Assembly (NCBI GenBank): GCA_934090735.1
Contig: CAKOJR010000006.1
Span: forward strand, 1-44,428
DNA from: an uncultured Bacilli bacterium
GTDB lineage: Bacteria; Bacillota_I; Bacilli_A; RF39; UBA660
Direction of reading: 5' to 3'
DNA: 44,428 nucleotides
Position numbers and translations under genes: made by a program. Positions 1 through 8,827 of the stretch are shown one piece after another (position 1 is the stretch's first letter; each line of letters opens with the position of its first letter). The notes under the pieces are model-generated. The model saw nothing but the letters and a program-made list of their open reading frames with translations, ran no database searches and was not told the DNA's origin.

Positions 1-77
1 TTATGTACATAATGGTATTAAAACCAAGAATATATTATCAAAAAATATGCTTCTATGCAAGCGTTTATGCTGAAAAA

Positions 78-659
78 TTAGTAGATGATATCGTTATTTT
101 CATCAAATCTTATTTCTAAAAATTTACGGCTTGCTAGATAGTCACACATGTGAACGAAACTTTGGTATTTAGTTTTAGGAACCTCTAAGATTTCATCGCC
201 ATAAGAATTTCTTGTGTATGGGCCCATATGAGTTCTAATTACTTCACTAATAAATAAAGCATCTCCCTCATTTAATCCGGCTGCTTTTTGATGTTCTAAA
301 ACAAAATTTGCCATTAGTATTGGGTGATCAAAGCGAGTATATTTTTCTTCAGTTAGGCCTCTTTTTAATCCATCATGGATAAGCAAACCAAAAAGCATCA
401 TATCTTTTTGATGGTCAGTATATTTACCACCAATTAAAGGATTATCTAAAAGCTCCATACCTATTCTTACAGATGCTTTTAAGTGTCTTAGAAGACCACC
501 ATCACCAGTAGCATAATCAGGATGATATTTTCCTGTACTAGATGCTCCTTCATGAAAAATATATTCAGGAATGTTATTAATATAATAAACTAAAGCGTGC
601 TTTAAATTTTCATCTTTAATATAGTTTATTTCTCTTTTAAATATTTCTTCTCTATTCAT
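78..659 (-). CDS. HD-domain protein (predicted phosphohydrolase)
   Basis: 193 residues. The pattern His at about residue 59 (LLRHLK), then LLIHDG, then later His residues (RFDHP, RTHMG) and a final Asp (MCDYLAS) is that of the HD metal-dependent phosphohydrolase superfamily, with the His-Asp pair in LIHDG. The substrate cannot be told from sequence; HD proteins act on nucleotides, cyclic nucleotides or other phosphates. No membrane segment, so probably cytosolic. The start has a GAGGT ribosome binding site about 6 bases upstream. It lies downstream of the Fic gene on the same strand, but a terminator-like hairpin lies between them. Family confident, function unknown. Confidence 0.75.
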   Translation of the reverse strand: MNREEIFKREINYIKDENLKHALVYYINNIPEYIFHEGASSTGKYHPDYATGDGGLLRHLKASVRIGMELLDNPLIGGKYTDHQKDMMLFGLLIHDGLKRGLTEEKYTRFDHPILMANFVLEHQKAAGLNEGDALFISEVIRTHMGPYTRNSYGDEILEVPKTKYQSFVHMCDYLASRKFLEIRFDENNDIIY

Positions 660-702
660 AATTACCTCAAAAACATTCTAGCATTAACTTTGGCTTATAG
701 CA

Positions 703-740
703 AGAAAAAAGAGGCTTACTTATTAGGTTTACCTCTTTTA
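703..740 (-). terminator. Intrinsic terminator after the Fic gene
   Basis: On the minus strand AAGAGG (732-737 complement) pairs with CCTCTT (709-714 complement), followed by a T run. The hairpin overlaps the 3' end of the Fic coding region. Confidence 0.55.
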
Positions 741-1837
741 CCGCCGATATCATCAGGACTAATCTTTTTGATTTTTCGATAGTATGCTATAAGTTGTGAT
801 AATGTTACACTAGCAAGTACTCTAAAGAAAATGCCTAGTTGTTGGTAATTTTGATCACTTATACATTTTAAATACATGTCTTTCATTGGTGATGTAATAA
901 TAATAGGTGGTAAGTCATTATGTAATAAATGAGCATTAGTAATTATTCTACCAGTTCTACCATTACCATCTTCAAAAGGATGGATTCTTTCAAATTCTAT
1001 GTGAAATTTTGCTTCTCTTTCATAGAAAGCTCTTAAATAGGCTTCTTTAGCTTTTTCTTTTTCTTCTGGAGTATCAAAATCCATGTCAAAATCAAACGCT
1101 GGTATATCTAAAGCCCACTCTGTATTATATTTATGAACAAGTTCTTGCATTCTAGATGGTACTAAAGCTTTTGGACAAGTTTCAAAGGTTGCACCAAATA
1201 TGCAGTTATCTACTTTTTTATAACCTTCAGTTAGGCCTTCACTATAATTAACCATGCTATCAATTTTAATAATGTCCTTAATAGTAATATCATCAAGAAG
1301 TAAAGCATAATCGAAAGCTGTTAGAAAGCCTTTTTTAGTGGATTTAGCTTTACTGTCTGCAGTATTTAAATTAGTAACTAAATTACATAATTCATATGTT
1401 TTGTCAATTAAGGTTTCGTTTGCGTAGGGTATGCCAAGCAGTTTTCCTTCACTTCTCGCTTTTTCTAATTCAGCTTTATTTCTATATGGTCTAATTGCCC
1501 CTTTTATATAAGGAAGATAGTCAGCTAGACATGGTGAGTAGATATCTAGAGATTCATCAATTAGATAGCCTTTTTCTGGAATACCAATATGTTTTAAGAA
1601 AGCAAGTACTTCATTAGTTCTTTGATTAAATAAATCACGACTATTTTTTTCTAAATATGTTGCATAAAAAGTATTTTCTGGTGATATAAATTTTTTAAGT
1701 TCGAATTCAGCATCACTTTTTGCTCTAAAAGCTTCTTCTAAGGCTGAGCTAGTGTATGCAAATGCTTCACCAAAGATAGTTCTCATATATGCATTAATAA
1801 AATTATCATTAAAGCTAAAGCCTTCTATTCTTTTCAT
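716..1837 (-). CDS. Fic-domain protein (predicted AMPylase or related NMP transferase)
   Basis: 373 residues. The Fic core HPFEDGNGR lies at about residues 286-294; the catalytic His is the first residue and the GNGR loop binds the nucleotide phosphates. Upstream is the usual flap segment VDNCIFG...LVPSRMQELV. The N-terminal SSALEEA (about residues 30-36) resembles the autoinhibitory [S/T]xxxE[G/N] helix of class II Fic proteins, but has Glu where Gly or Asn is expected. Target unknown; no antitoxin partner is adjacent. An ATG 21 bases upstream overlaps AGAGGGG, which sits 6 bases before the ATG used here, so this start is preferred. Confidence 0.9.
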   Translation of the reverse strand: MKRIEGFSFNDNFINAYMRTIFGEAFAYTSSALEEAFRAKSDAEFELKKFISPENTFYATYLEKNSRDLFNQRTNEVLAFLKHIGIPEKGYLIDESLDIYSPCLADYLPYIKGAIRPYRNKAELEKARSEGKLLGIPYANETLIDKTYELCNLVTNLNTADSKAKSTKKGFLTAFDYALLLDDITIKDIIKIDSMVNYSEGLTEGYKKVDNCIFGATFETCPKALVPSRMQELVHKYNTEWALDIPAFDFDMDFDTPEEKEKAKEAYLRAFYEREAKFHIEFERIHPFEDGNGRTGRIITNAHLLHNDLPPIIITSPMKDMYLKCISDQNYQQLGIFFRVLASVTLSQLIAYYRKIKKISPDDIGGKRGKPNK

Positions 1838-1861
1838 AAATATCCCCTCTTTTGACATGAT

Positions 1862-1890
1862 ATATTAACAGAAAAACATATGTTTGTCAA
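1862..1890 (-). promoter_or_regulatory. Promoter of the Fic gene with palindrome in spacer
   Basis: TTGACA (1885-1890 complement), 17-base spacer, TAATAT (1862-1867 complement). The spacer carries the perfect 12-base palindrome AAACATATGTTT (1874-1885), a possible operator. Confidence 0.65.
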
Positions 1891-1899
1891 GATAAGCAA

Positions 1900-1919
1900 A
1901 ATAAAAAGCCCGAAGGCTA
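1900..1919 (-). terminator. Intrinsic terminator after DUF308 gene
   Basis: Minus-strand AGCC-TTCG-GGCT followed by TTTTTATTTT. Short stem with a stable TTCG tetraloop; overlaps the stop codon of the DUF308 gene. Confidence 0.7.
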
Positions 1920-2468
1920 GTTATCTAGTAGTTTTACTATTTCATTGATATTCTTTTTAAACATAATTGTGTCGATAATGTTTGATACACTATAAACTGT
2001 AATAAGAATACCTAAATATGTAGTAAGAGCTACTGTTCCAATACTTGGATAGAAAATAATTATTAGTCCGCAAGCAATAGATATTACAGAACATATTGCT
2101 AAAGCTAACCAGTTACTATAACTGTTTTTATTAAGTAGGAATGAAAATCTTAAGTCAATAGCACTTTTACTAATCATTACGATACCTGTTACTATTGGAA
2201 ATAATGTTTTAACGATATCAGGATTTAGTAACATTATTACACCTAATAAGATTTCTACTACCCCAAGAGCAATAAAGCCAGTAAAGAAAATGCTAGTTTC
2301 TTTTTCTATCAAGAAATAAATACCATTTATAATAAGGACAATTGCTAGAATGTATGTAATGGTGGTAAATGATGCTTCTGGCTCTATAATAAAGATAACG
2401 CCTATTACAAACATTAATATTGATAAAGCAATTGAAGAGTATAAAAATTTATTTATTTTACTTAACAT
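1917..2468 (-). CDS. DUF308/HdeD-family membrane protein
   Basis: 183 residues, almost wholly hydrophobic with about six membrane segments in hairpin pairs, matching the DUF308 (HdeD-like) family. HdeD is linked to acid resistance in enterobacteria; in Firmicutes the role is unknown, so no function is assigned. A strong AAAGGAGA ribosome binding site lies 6 bases before the ATG. Monocistronic by position, with its own promoter upstream and a terminator over its stop. Confidence 0.8.
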   Translation of the reverse strand: MLSKINKFLYSSIALSILMFVIGVIFIIEPEASFTTITYILAIVLIINGIYFLIEKETSIFFTGFIALGVVEILLGVIMLLNPDIVKTLFPIVTGIVMISKSAIDLRFSFLLNKNSYSNWLALAICSVISIACGLIIIFYPSIGTVALTTYLGILITVYSVSNIIDTIMFKKNINEIVKLLDN

Positions 2469-2496
2469 AGGTTTCTCCTTTCTACTTTAATTTTAA

Positions 2497-2525
2497 ATTA
2501 TAATAACGGTAAAGTAAACATACAA
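2497..2525 (-). promoter_or_regulatory. Predicted promoter of the DUF308 gene
   Basis: TTGTAT (2520-2525 complement), 17-base spacer, TATAAT (2497-2502 complement), upstream of the AAAGGAGA site. Confidence 0.5.
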
Positions 2526-2540
2526 TTTACTTAAATCTGT

Positions 2541-4250
2541 CTAAATACTTTTACCATTTACGTATAATTTGTAACCATTTAGATCAATGTTACTGTTAGT
2601 AGTATCAGCATTATCTAAGGAAGTTATGTATGAGTCACCTGTTAATTTGATTTTTGAGTTTTTATCAAGTTTTATAGTTAGACTTTTTGCAGTGTTATCT
2701 CCGTTAATTGTGCCTTCATAAGTACTATTTGTCATATTAATAGATAATGTACTAATATTATCTGCTAGAATATTACCATTTATAGTTTGTTTTGTTAAGT
2801 TTAGAGTAACATTTCCACCGTTAGAGCCACTATTTCCCCAAGTGCCTGCTTCTATTCTTAAGAATGCACCACTTTTATCATTATTTTTAAATGTATTATT
2901 TTCTAAATTTATTGTTGCACTAGTATTTGTTACATAGAAAGTGTCACCTTTATTTGTTGTTATTGTGCTGTCTTTTGAAGTGAACTCGGCATTACCAACA
3001 CTTGCATCTCCACTCATTGACTGGTATAAAAAGATATTTTTATAGGTAGTAGATAAACCATTTAGTTCATTATTTGTATCTGTTAAAGTTACGTTATCTA
3101 AAGTAACTGAGTTTTTACCTTCGATAACAACTCCTTCACTTTTTTTAGCCGTTAAAGTTGCATCACTTACTGTTATATTAGCTGTTGAATACACGCTAGG
3201 TGATCCTTTACCTGTTGTTGTATAAGAGCCTCCTTTAATTACTAGAGTTCCACCTCCACGGTCACTTCTAACAGCTGCAGAACTAGTTCCTGCTGTATTA
3301 ATTTCTAGGTTGTTTCCGTATAAAGAGCCACCGCCAGTTACCATTACGCCACCTGAATTATCTTTTGTCGTTGTTATTTTAGAGTTATTGATTGTGATGC
3401 TAGTTCCGTCATTTGATGAGTTATTTGTTGTTGCTGAACCTCCATAACTAAATACACCATTGGCACCAGTTGCATCTGTCTTTATTGTGGCTCCATCTAT
3501 GTAAACACTTGCACCATCTTTAGCAAGAACTCCTGAGTTGTTTCCATAAAAACTTGTTGCTTCCCCGCCATCAGAGTCACCTGTTTTAGTTACAGTAACT
3601 TTGCTTGCACTGACGCTGACATCTCCACTAATTAGTAAAGCATTTTCATCACCATTTGTGCTGGTAAATTCATCGCCATTATAAGTTTTATCTTCACTTA
3701 TGGAATTAGGAGATGAATAGCTGACACTACTACCACTCATATTATTAGGCTTGTTATCGCTAGATGAGTTATTTTTTACTAGATAAGAACTTGCAAATGT
3801 AATAATACCTGTTAGTAATACGCTTGTTAAAATAAATATTAGAGTTTTATCGGTATTAACAAATGTTTCTTTGAAGGTTAATTTATTAAATTTAGACATT
3901 AGAAGATAAACTGCTGATAGTGTAAAACCAAAACCTGCTACTCCAAAGATTATATAGTATTTGAGTGATAAACCAGTATTATTATTCATTGGTGAATTCA
4001 TATTATTGCTTGGCATTTGTGGCGTGCTACTATTATTTTCTCCATCTGGTTTTTCTGGTGGTTCATTCGTGCTATCGCCACTTGGCTTTTCTGGAGGCTC
4101 ACTACCAGAATTCATACCATTAGGTGGTGCTCCACCCATACCATTATCGGTATTTAGATTTTTACTTGCATAAATACCAGTAAAGATTATTGTGTCTAAG
4201 CAAAGTATCATTATCAAAATCAAAACCCCATTTTTAATCCATCTTTTCAT
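2541..4250 (-). CDS. Membrane-anchored beta-helix surface protein
   Basis: 569 residues. Order: membrane segment 8-28; a Gly/Pro/Asn/Ser-rich stretch 39-91 with two PPEKP(S/D)G units; membrane segments 98-118 and 136-158; a Ser/Asn linker; then about 380 residues of short repeats rich in Gly, Ser, Thr and Asn (motifs such as ITINNSKI, LVIKGGSY, VTLDNVTL) typical of a right-handed parallel beta-helix. This suggests an exposed adhesin or carbohydrate-interacting protein; the ligand is unknown. There is no LPXTG motif, so anchoring is by the membrane segments. The longer frame starts 13 codons upstream, but GAAAGGAGAAG sits 5 bases before the ATG used here, which opens with Met-Lys-Arg and a membrane segment. 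Confidence 0.75.
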   Translation of the reverse strand: MKRWIKNGVLILIMILCLDTIIFTGIYASKNLNTDNGMGGAPPNGMNSGSEPPEKPSGDSTNEPPEKPDGENNSSTPQMPSNNMNSPMNNNTGLSLKYYIIFGVAGFGFTLSAVYLLMSKFNKLTFKETFVNTDKTLIFILTSVLLTGIITFASSYLVKNNSSSDNKPNNMSGSSVSYSSPNSISEDKTYNGDEFTSTNGDENALLISGDVSVSASKVTVTKTGDSDGGEATSFYGNNSGVLAKDGASVYIDGATIKTDATGANGVFSYGGSATTNNSSNDGTSITINNSKITTTKDNSGGVMVTGGGSLYGNNLEINTAGTSSAAVRSDRGGGTLVIKGGSYTTTGKGSPSVYSTANITVSDATLTAKKSEGVVIEGKNSVTLDNVTLTDTNNELNGLSTTYKNIFLYQSMSGDASVGNAEFTSKDSTITTNKGDTFYVTNTSATINLENNTFKNNDKSGAFLRIEAGTWGNSGSNGGNVTLNLTKQTINGNILADNISTLSINMTNSTYEGTINGDNTAKSLTIKLDKNSKIKLTGDSYITSLDNADTTNSNIDLNGYKLYVNGKSI

Positions 4251-4368
4251 AAAACTTCTCCTTTCATACAAACCAAGAATAAACTTCAAAAATGAAAAAA
4301 TGATGAAAAAGAAATAGAAATTAAGTGAAATTATTAATAGTATTATGGGTAATTTAATGAAAGATAAA

Positions 4369-4392
4369 CAAAAAACAAGTATTTATACTTGC
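4369..4392 (-). terminator. Intrinsic terminator after the DUF4932-like pseudogene
   Basis: Minus-strand CAAGTAT-AA-ATACTTG followed by six T. An AT-rich but clean stem. Confidence 0.65.
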
Positions 4393-4406
4393 CTCACAGT
4401 TATTAA

Positions 4407-4993
4407 CTATTTATTAGCTTCTAATACACATTTTTTGTTTTCTAAATATTCTTCAACAATTGGATGAGATAATTCATGAATAATTTTAGGAACTAAAGTT
4501 CCACATGATGTATATTTATTCTTTTCATTATTATATTTAATACCTAAAACTATATAAAAACTTTCATCTTTTTTTAAACCAAATGCTCCAGAAACAAATG
4601 GTGTCATATAAATAAAGATTTTATTAAATAGTTTCTTTTTATAAAATTTTTCTAAATAATCTAAGTCAAAATTTTTAAGCCCAGAATTTGATAAGATATC
4701 ACTTTTTATTTTTTCCCTTTCAGTAAATTTATTAAAATATTTATTAAACTTATCATATCCATTTAGACTCAACTTATTATTTAAAACATAATTTGCTTTA
4801 TTCGAAAAATCACCAATTAAATTTAATTTTCTTTTTCTTCTTCATCTACATATTTTTTAAACAAATTATATAACTCACTCAAATCAATATTTATTGCTTT
4901 TGGATTATATGCTTTTAAAGCGCTTGAATCTTTTTTTATAAAATAATCTAAAGCATAAATAATATTAATATCGTTACTAAAGCCAAAAATCAT
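4407..4993 (-). pseudogene. DUF4932-like metallopeptidase, frameshifted
   Basis: Two frames join into one product. An N-terminal piece (ATG at 4993, GGAGAT ribosome binding site, ending in TAA at 4823) reads MIFGFSNDINIIYALDYF and ends in an A-rich Asp/Glu/Lys stretch. The rest continues in the next frame through NLIGDFSNKANY to 4407 and contains HELSHPIVE, the HExxH zinc motif of DUF4932-type putative peptidases, preceded by KIFIYMTPFVSGAFG. The break is in the A-rich run near 4823-4845; adding one base restores about 195 residues. The product also seems short at the C-terminus, as it stops soon after the zinc motif. The only open frame otherwise would begin with TTG at 4772. A base-calling error in the A run is a possible alternative to decay. 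Confidence 0.65.
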
Positions 4994-5054
4994 AAATTAT
5001 CTCCTGCCTTTATATATCTATTACTTTAATGGTTATTATTCAATATCCAATCCT

Positions 5055-5536
5055 TTACCTATTAATTTTTTTAATAAATAAAATATATGTTAATGCTAAA
5101 TCAATAATATAATCATAGATTCTTAATTTATCAAATAAAATAATGCTTGATAGGATTGAAGTTAATACTATGCCTATGCTTATTATTTTAGGTAATATTC
5201 CTTTTTCTTTAGTTAACCAAGTAAAGTATGCCATAACTGGAATAATAGTGCAAAGATGCTCCAGCCAATAATAAATGTTTTACTATATACGCCATTTGTT
5301 AGGGCTGCTACTATATAGTAAGTTATAAGCATACCTATAGAAAATGGGAGGATATTAAGCATGGCTTTATTTTTAGTTTTACTGTAGATTGAGATTATTG
5401 TTCCAAGAAGGATCCAGATGGCTAGTTCTGAAAACATATTGCCTAAATTTTGAGTATAGTTGTCTAGTAGTCTAATTATTCCGCCAAGCATTAAGCCAGC
5501 GATAAACATTCCCAACGGGTTTAAAATCTTTTTCAT
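5055..5536 (-). pseudogene. Small integral membrane protein, frameshifted
   Basis: From ATG at 5536 the frame encodes about four membrane segments and stops at 5213. A second frame continues the same kind of protein, beginning about VMAYFTWLTKEKG and ending with a charged tail at a TAA at 5055-5057. Adding one T in the TTATTCC stretch near 5233-5236 joins them into a 160-residue membrane protein. Family not recognised with certainty. The upstream DUF4362 gene ends 8 bases before the start, so both were probably co-transcribed. Either a real recent frameshift or an assembly error. Confidence 0.6.
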
Positions 5537-5543
5537 AATTATT

Positions 5544-6278
5544 TTAATCTAATTCCACTATTATAAAGAAGTTTTTATTATTAGTTTCATCTATTTCACT
5601 TTCTAGCAAAGTTCCATTATATGCTACCCAGTATCTAGCATTTTCATGAAGCCATACACTAATTTTTTCGTAAGATTGATATTTAATAGTTCTATCTTCT
5701 TTAGCTGAATATTTATCTCTTGTGTTGTCTGTTACAATATGAATTTTATTATTTTTAGAATCATATAAGACATCTGTTATTATGATATCTCCTTCAGTGG
5801 TAGTTTGTACTATTCTAACAAAAGCATCTCTTTTCTTATTGTATTTGCTTGTAAAACCCAAAAATAGTTTATCATTTATAGATGAACCAGTAGTGTAGCA
5901 ATTATCTTTTTTAGCATCAGTAATACTATAATCCTTGCTTAGGTCTCTAATATCATTATATTGTGTTAAAGTTGTTTTATAGAAGTCATCTATATTATTT
6001 ATTGAATCGGTTAGTTCATATTTCATAAACCAACTCCCCATTTTAGCGCCTCTATTATTTTTATATGGCTCATTAGGTGATACGCTTATGTATCTAATTA
6101 CTTTATAACCTAGGCCAAAGTATGTAACTTTTCTTCCATCTTTGCTAGTTATTTTTATTGTGCATTTAGGTTCATGACCCGTACTTACTCTTCCTCCATC
6201 AATATAACTTGTGATTAAACCAGCAAGTATAATTATAAGAAGGATGCTTGTGATAATGATTATTTTTTTCTTTTTCAT
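5544..6278 (-). CDS. Membrane-anchored DUF4362-family protein
   Basis: 244 residues. A Lys-rich start and one hydrophobic segment (about 5-25) anchor it; there is no lipobox Cys. Residues about 35-90 carry a conserved stretch including VTYFGLGYKVIRY and GSWFMKYE. The C-terminal half (from INNIDDFY through TEGDIIITDVLYD and IHIVTDNTRDKY) matches the DUF4362 pattern found in Bacillus lipoproteins of unknown function. It is first in a unit with the frameshifted membrane gene. The start has an AAAGGAG site. Family fairly sure, role unknown. Confidence 0.65.
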   Translation of the reverse strand: MKKKKIIIITSILLIIILAGLITSYIDGGRVSTGHEPKCTIKITSKDGRKVTYFGLGYKVIRYISVSPNEPYKNNRGAKMGSWFMKYELTDSINNIDDFYKTTLTQYNDIRDLSKDYSITDAKKDNCYTTGSSINDKLFLGFTSKYNKKRDAFVRIVQTTTEGDIIITDVLYDSKNNKIHIVTDNTRDKYSAKEDRTIKYQSYEKISVWLHENARYWVAYNGTLLESEIDETNNKNFFIIVELD

Positions 6279-6299
6279 AAGAACTCCTTTATTAAAGAT

Positions 6300-6327
6300 A
6301 TTATATCATGTATATTTTTAGTGTAAA
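6300..6327 (-). promoter_or_regulatory. Promoter of the DUF4362 gene
   Basis: TTTACA (6322-6327 complement), 16-base spacer, TATAAT (6300-6305 complement), about 20 bases before the AAAGGAG site. Confidence 0.6.
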
Positions 6328-6343
6328 TTTATAAGATAAAGTT

Positions 6344-6736
6344 TTAAGTTTTGGGAGTAAATGCTTCATCCCAGTCAACATATCCTTCGTCTTCATAATC
6401 TTTGCAACTTAGTTTTATATCCCATGACCATATATGATTTTTATTACACTTTGAAATAATATTAGCTTTGCAATATGATTTGTTATCTGTGTCTAGAAAT
6501 TTTTCTTTGTCCATACCACCATTATATACTAAATCTTTATGAGTTATTAAAGGCGTGCCTTCATCAGTGTTACATTTTGGCGCGATAACATACATATATC
6601 TTTCTAATTCAGTATTTATGTCCTCTTTTATTTCAGTATATCTTTTTTGTTTTGAATCTTTACCGTATGTATTTACTAGGAAAATAGTCCCTATAATTAT
6701 GATAATTACAAATAATATTATTAATACTTTTTTCAT
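6344..6736 (-). CDS. Small membrane-anchored protein of unknown function
   Basis: 130 residues. One N-terminal membrane segment (about 4-23) and a polar, probably extracytoplasmic domain with four Cys (in APKCN, SYCK, SKCN and LSCKD), which could form two disulfides, plus an acidic C-terminus. I do not recognise a family. The ribosome binding site is weak. It follows the 6741 gene with a 4-base gap, so the two are likely co-transcribed. Confidence 0.6.
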   Translation of the reverse strand: MKKVLIILFVIIIIIGTIFLVNTYGKDSKQKRYTEIKEDINTELERYMYVIAPKCNTDEGTPLITHKDLVYNGGMDKEKFLDTDNKSYCKANIISKCNKNHIWSWDIKLSCKDYEDEGYVDWDEAFTPKT

Positions 6737-6740
6737 ATAT

Positions 6741-7316
6741 CTATTTTACCGAGAAGCCTTTCTTTAGTTCGTTTATAATATTTTCTTTTAAGGTAATAGT
6801 AAGTGTGATAAGTAAGAATAAAGCAACTACCCCCATTACAGCTAGAGACCAGCTATCTTTTTCATGATAAAATGATAGTCCTATAATTGAACTGAAGATT
6901 GATAATAGAATTAGAAATAAGAAGGGAAAGATGTTTTGTTTTTGTCTTTCAATATCAGTAAAAAATAATACGGCTGTGAGGATAAGCCCACTAAAGATTA
7001 AGATAGATACTGCTTCTAAGGCCCAACCTGGTGCTAAGAAAACATCTATGGTTATAAGTAGTAAACTAGTCAAAGTAATAAATTTAACAAACTGACTTAT
7101 TCTGTTATATTCAACTAAGTCTCTAGATATAACTAAATCCCATAACATATAAATTGACATTAAGACAACTAAACTCCATGCTTTACCGCCAGTAATTAAA
7201 TTAATAATTGGGCAAATTACTACTGCAATAAGTAGTGGCCACTTCATAAAATTTATTAATTTTTGGTGTTTAATTATTTTAGGAGATACTTTAGGATATG
7301 TTATTTTAATTTTCAT
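6741..7316 (-). CDS. DUF6320-family membrane protein
   Basis: 191 residues with about six membrane segments and a short basic N-terminus. It resembles DUF6320 proteins, which are often next to alcohol-acetyltransferase-like genes, as here. The start codon lies inside the 3' end of the upstream acetyltransferase gene (overlap 7306-7316), which points to translational coupling. An in-frame GTG three codons earlier is too close to the AGAAGGAAG site, so the ATG at 7316 is chosen. Biochemical role unknown. Confidence 0.6.
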   Translation of the reverse strand: MKIKITYPKVSPKIIKHQKLINFMKWPLLIAVVICPIINLITGGKAWSLVVLMSIYMLWDLVISRDLVEYNRISQFVKFITLTSLLLITIDVFLAPGWALEAVSILIFSGLILTAVLFFTDIERQKQNIFPFLFLILLSIFSSIIGLSFYHEKDSWSLAVMGVVALFLLITLTITLKENIINELKKGFSVK

Positions 7317-8787
7317 ATAACCCACTTCCTTCTATTATTACACTTATATTATTATTTTCTAATAATTCGTAAATTTTTTCTTCAAAGGTTGGATCAACTG
7401 TCATTTTACTAATTGAGAATGTTGTTATGTTGTTTATGGTTACTACTGAGCAGCCTGCTCTATTAGTAATGCCTATTCCTAAAATAAAGTCCATACTTTC
7501 GATTTTACTTGAAAGTTCTTCTGGTAGTTTTATTACGCCTAAATTAGATAATGTATTAGAAAATATCTTGTCTCCAAGGAAACCATACACTATTTTAGCT
7601 ATTGGAGCTTTAATTAATAGAGGTATATATTTAAGCATACTAGTCATTTTCTTTGTTGATGTAACCATTTTAGTCATCTCTTCTTTTGATGCTTTCATAT
7701 CTAATTGTTTAGTTATTTTGTCAATTATATCTTCTATATTTGTTATTTTATCTATTTCTAATCTAATACCACAGTACATTGAGAAGTTACGAAGAGTTTT
7801 TGTTGGATAGTATTTACGCATATTTACTGGAACTTGGATACTTATGTCACCATTTAGTTTGTCAGTAGCACTTTTTTCCGCAATAAACATAAGAGCTAGT
7901 AAATACGAAGTTATTGTTGCATTATATTTTTGGGAGGCCTCTTTTAATTTATTAGTATCCATTTTAAAATGAATTATTTTACAAGGTCTAACTTTAGATA
8001 GTTTGCCATCCATCTGCACAGCCATTTTATCTATGAAGCCTGAGGTACTAAGTGCGTTTGGTACGTTTTTAAAAGCATTTTCATATTCTTCTTTTGAAGG
8101 CTCATCATTTATATTAAGTACTAGGTCACTTTTAGGTATACTCGTTCCAAGAAGTTTTAGGTATTCTGCTGTTAGTGATGTTAAAAATGCTATGCCTCCA
8201 GTTCCATCAGTAAGAACATGAAAGAACTCAATACTAATTCTATTTTGATAGTATTTTACTCTAAAGGATTGAGATCCACTTACTGATACTTTAATTGGCT
8301 GAGACGGAATGTCACACTCTTCTTCTACTCTAAATCTTCTTTTTGTTGTATCTAAATAATGCCAGAAGAACCCCTTTTTTAAAGTAGTTGCAAATGTAGG
8401 AAATCTTTTAATAGTAAAGTTTAAGGCCATTTGTAGGATTTCTGGTACGATATTTTCTTTTAAATAAACGGATAATCTAAAGATTGCCATTCTATCGTGA
8501 GCCATTGATAATGGGTATATTTTGGCAGCATCATCTAAGGGAAACCATAATACTGGAGGTCTTGCGTAAAAGCCACCTAAGTTTTTTGTATCTAAATAAG
8601 ATAACGTTTTTTTTAAATCAGTACTTTTTTTATGGTAGTAAAGAATTGCTTTTTCAAAATCAACTCTAAGTATTTCTTTATTCTTTTTATTTAATAAACA
8701 GTGCTCATCAAATGAAGTAAAAAAATCTTTTAATAAGGTTTGCTCTTCTTTGGTAAGTGTTTTTATATATTTATTAAATTCTTCCAT
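7306..8787 (-). CDS. Condensation-fold / alcohol acetyltransferase-like protein
   Basis: 493 residues. The motif HVLTDGTGG (His190, Asp194) is the HxxxDG active site of the CoA-dependent acyltransferase/condensation superfamily, where the His acts as base in acyl transfer. A second conserved region near residue 320 (IQVPVNMRKYYPTKTLRNF) matches the core of this fold. The acyl donor and acceptor are unknown; alcohol acetyltransferase annotation is by family habit only. It overlaps the DUF6320 membrane protein gene downstream, so the two may act together at the membrane. Start supported by GGTGGTGA. Confidence 0.7.
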   Translation of the reverse strand: MEEFNKYIKTLTKEEQTLLKDFFTSFDEHCLLNKKNKEILRVDFEKAILYYHKKSTDLKKTLSYLDTKNLGGFYARPPVLWFPLDDAAKIYPLSMAHDRMAIFRLSVYLKENIVPEILQMALNFTIKRFPTFATTLKKGFFWHYLDTTKRRFRVEEECDIPSQPIKVSVSGSQSFRVKYYQNRISIEFFHVLTDGTGGIAFLTSLTAEYLKLLGTSIPKSDLVLNINDEPSKEEYENAFKNVPNALSTSGFIDKMAVQMDGKLSKVRPCKIIHFKMDTNKLKEASQKYNATITSYLLALMFIAEKSATDKLNGDISIQVPVNMRKYYPTKTLRNFSMYCGIRLEIDKITNIEDIIDKITKQLDMKASKEEMTKMVTSTKKMTSMLKYIPLLIKAPIAKIVYGFLGDKIFSNTLSNLGVIKLPEELSSKIESMDFILGIGITNRAGCSVVTINNITTFSISKMTVDPTFEEKIYELLENNNISVIIEGSGLYEN

Positions 8788-8827
8788 GATATCACCACCA
8801 GCTATATTCTATCATATTTTATTTTAT

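Noticed and set aside
1..77. End of another gene at the left edge
   Set aside because: No frame with family resemblance or a clear end could be supported in 77 bases.
3961..4173. Plus-strand open frame rich in Phe, Gly and Pro
   Set aside because: Antisense shadow of the Pro-rich loop of the beta-helix protein; no ribosome binding site.
4823..4850. Programmed -1 frameshift in the DUF4932-like gene
   Set aside because: The A-rich run has no standard X XXY YYZ slippery heptamer in frame, and the neighbouring gene is broken in the same way, so decay or sequencing error is simpler.
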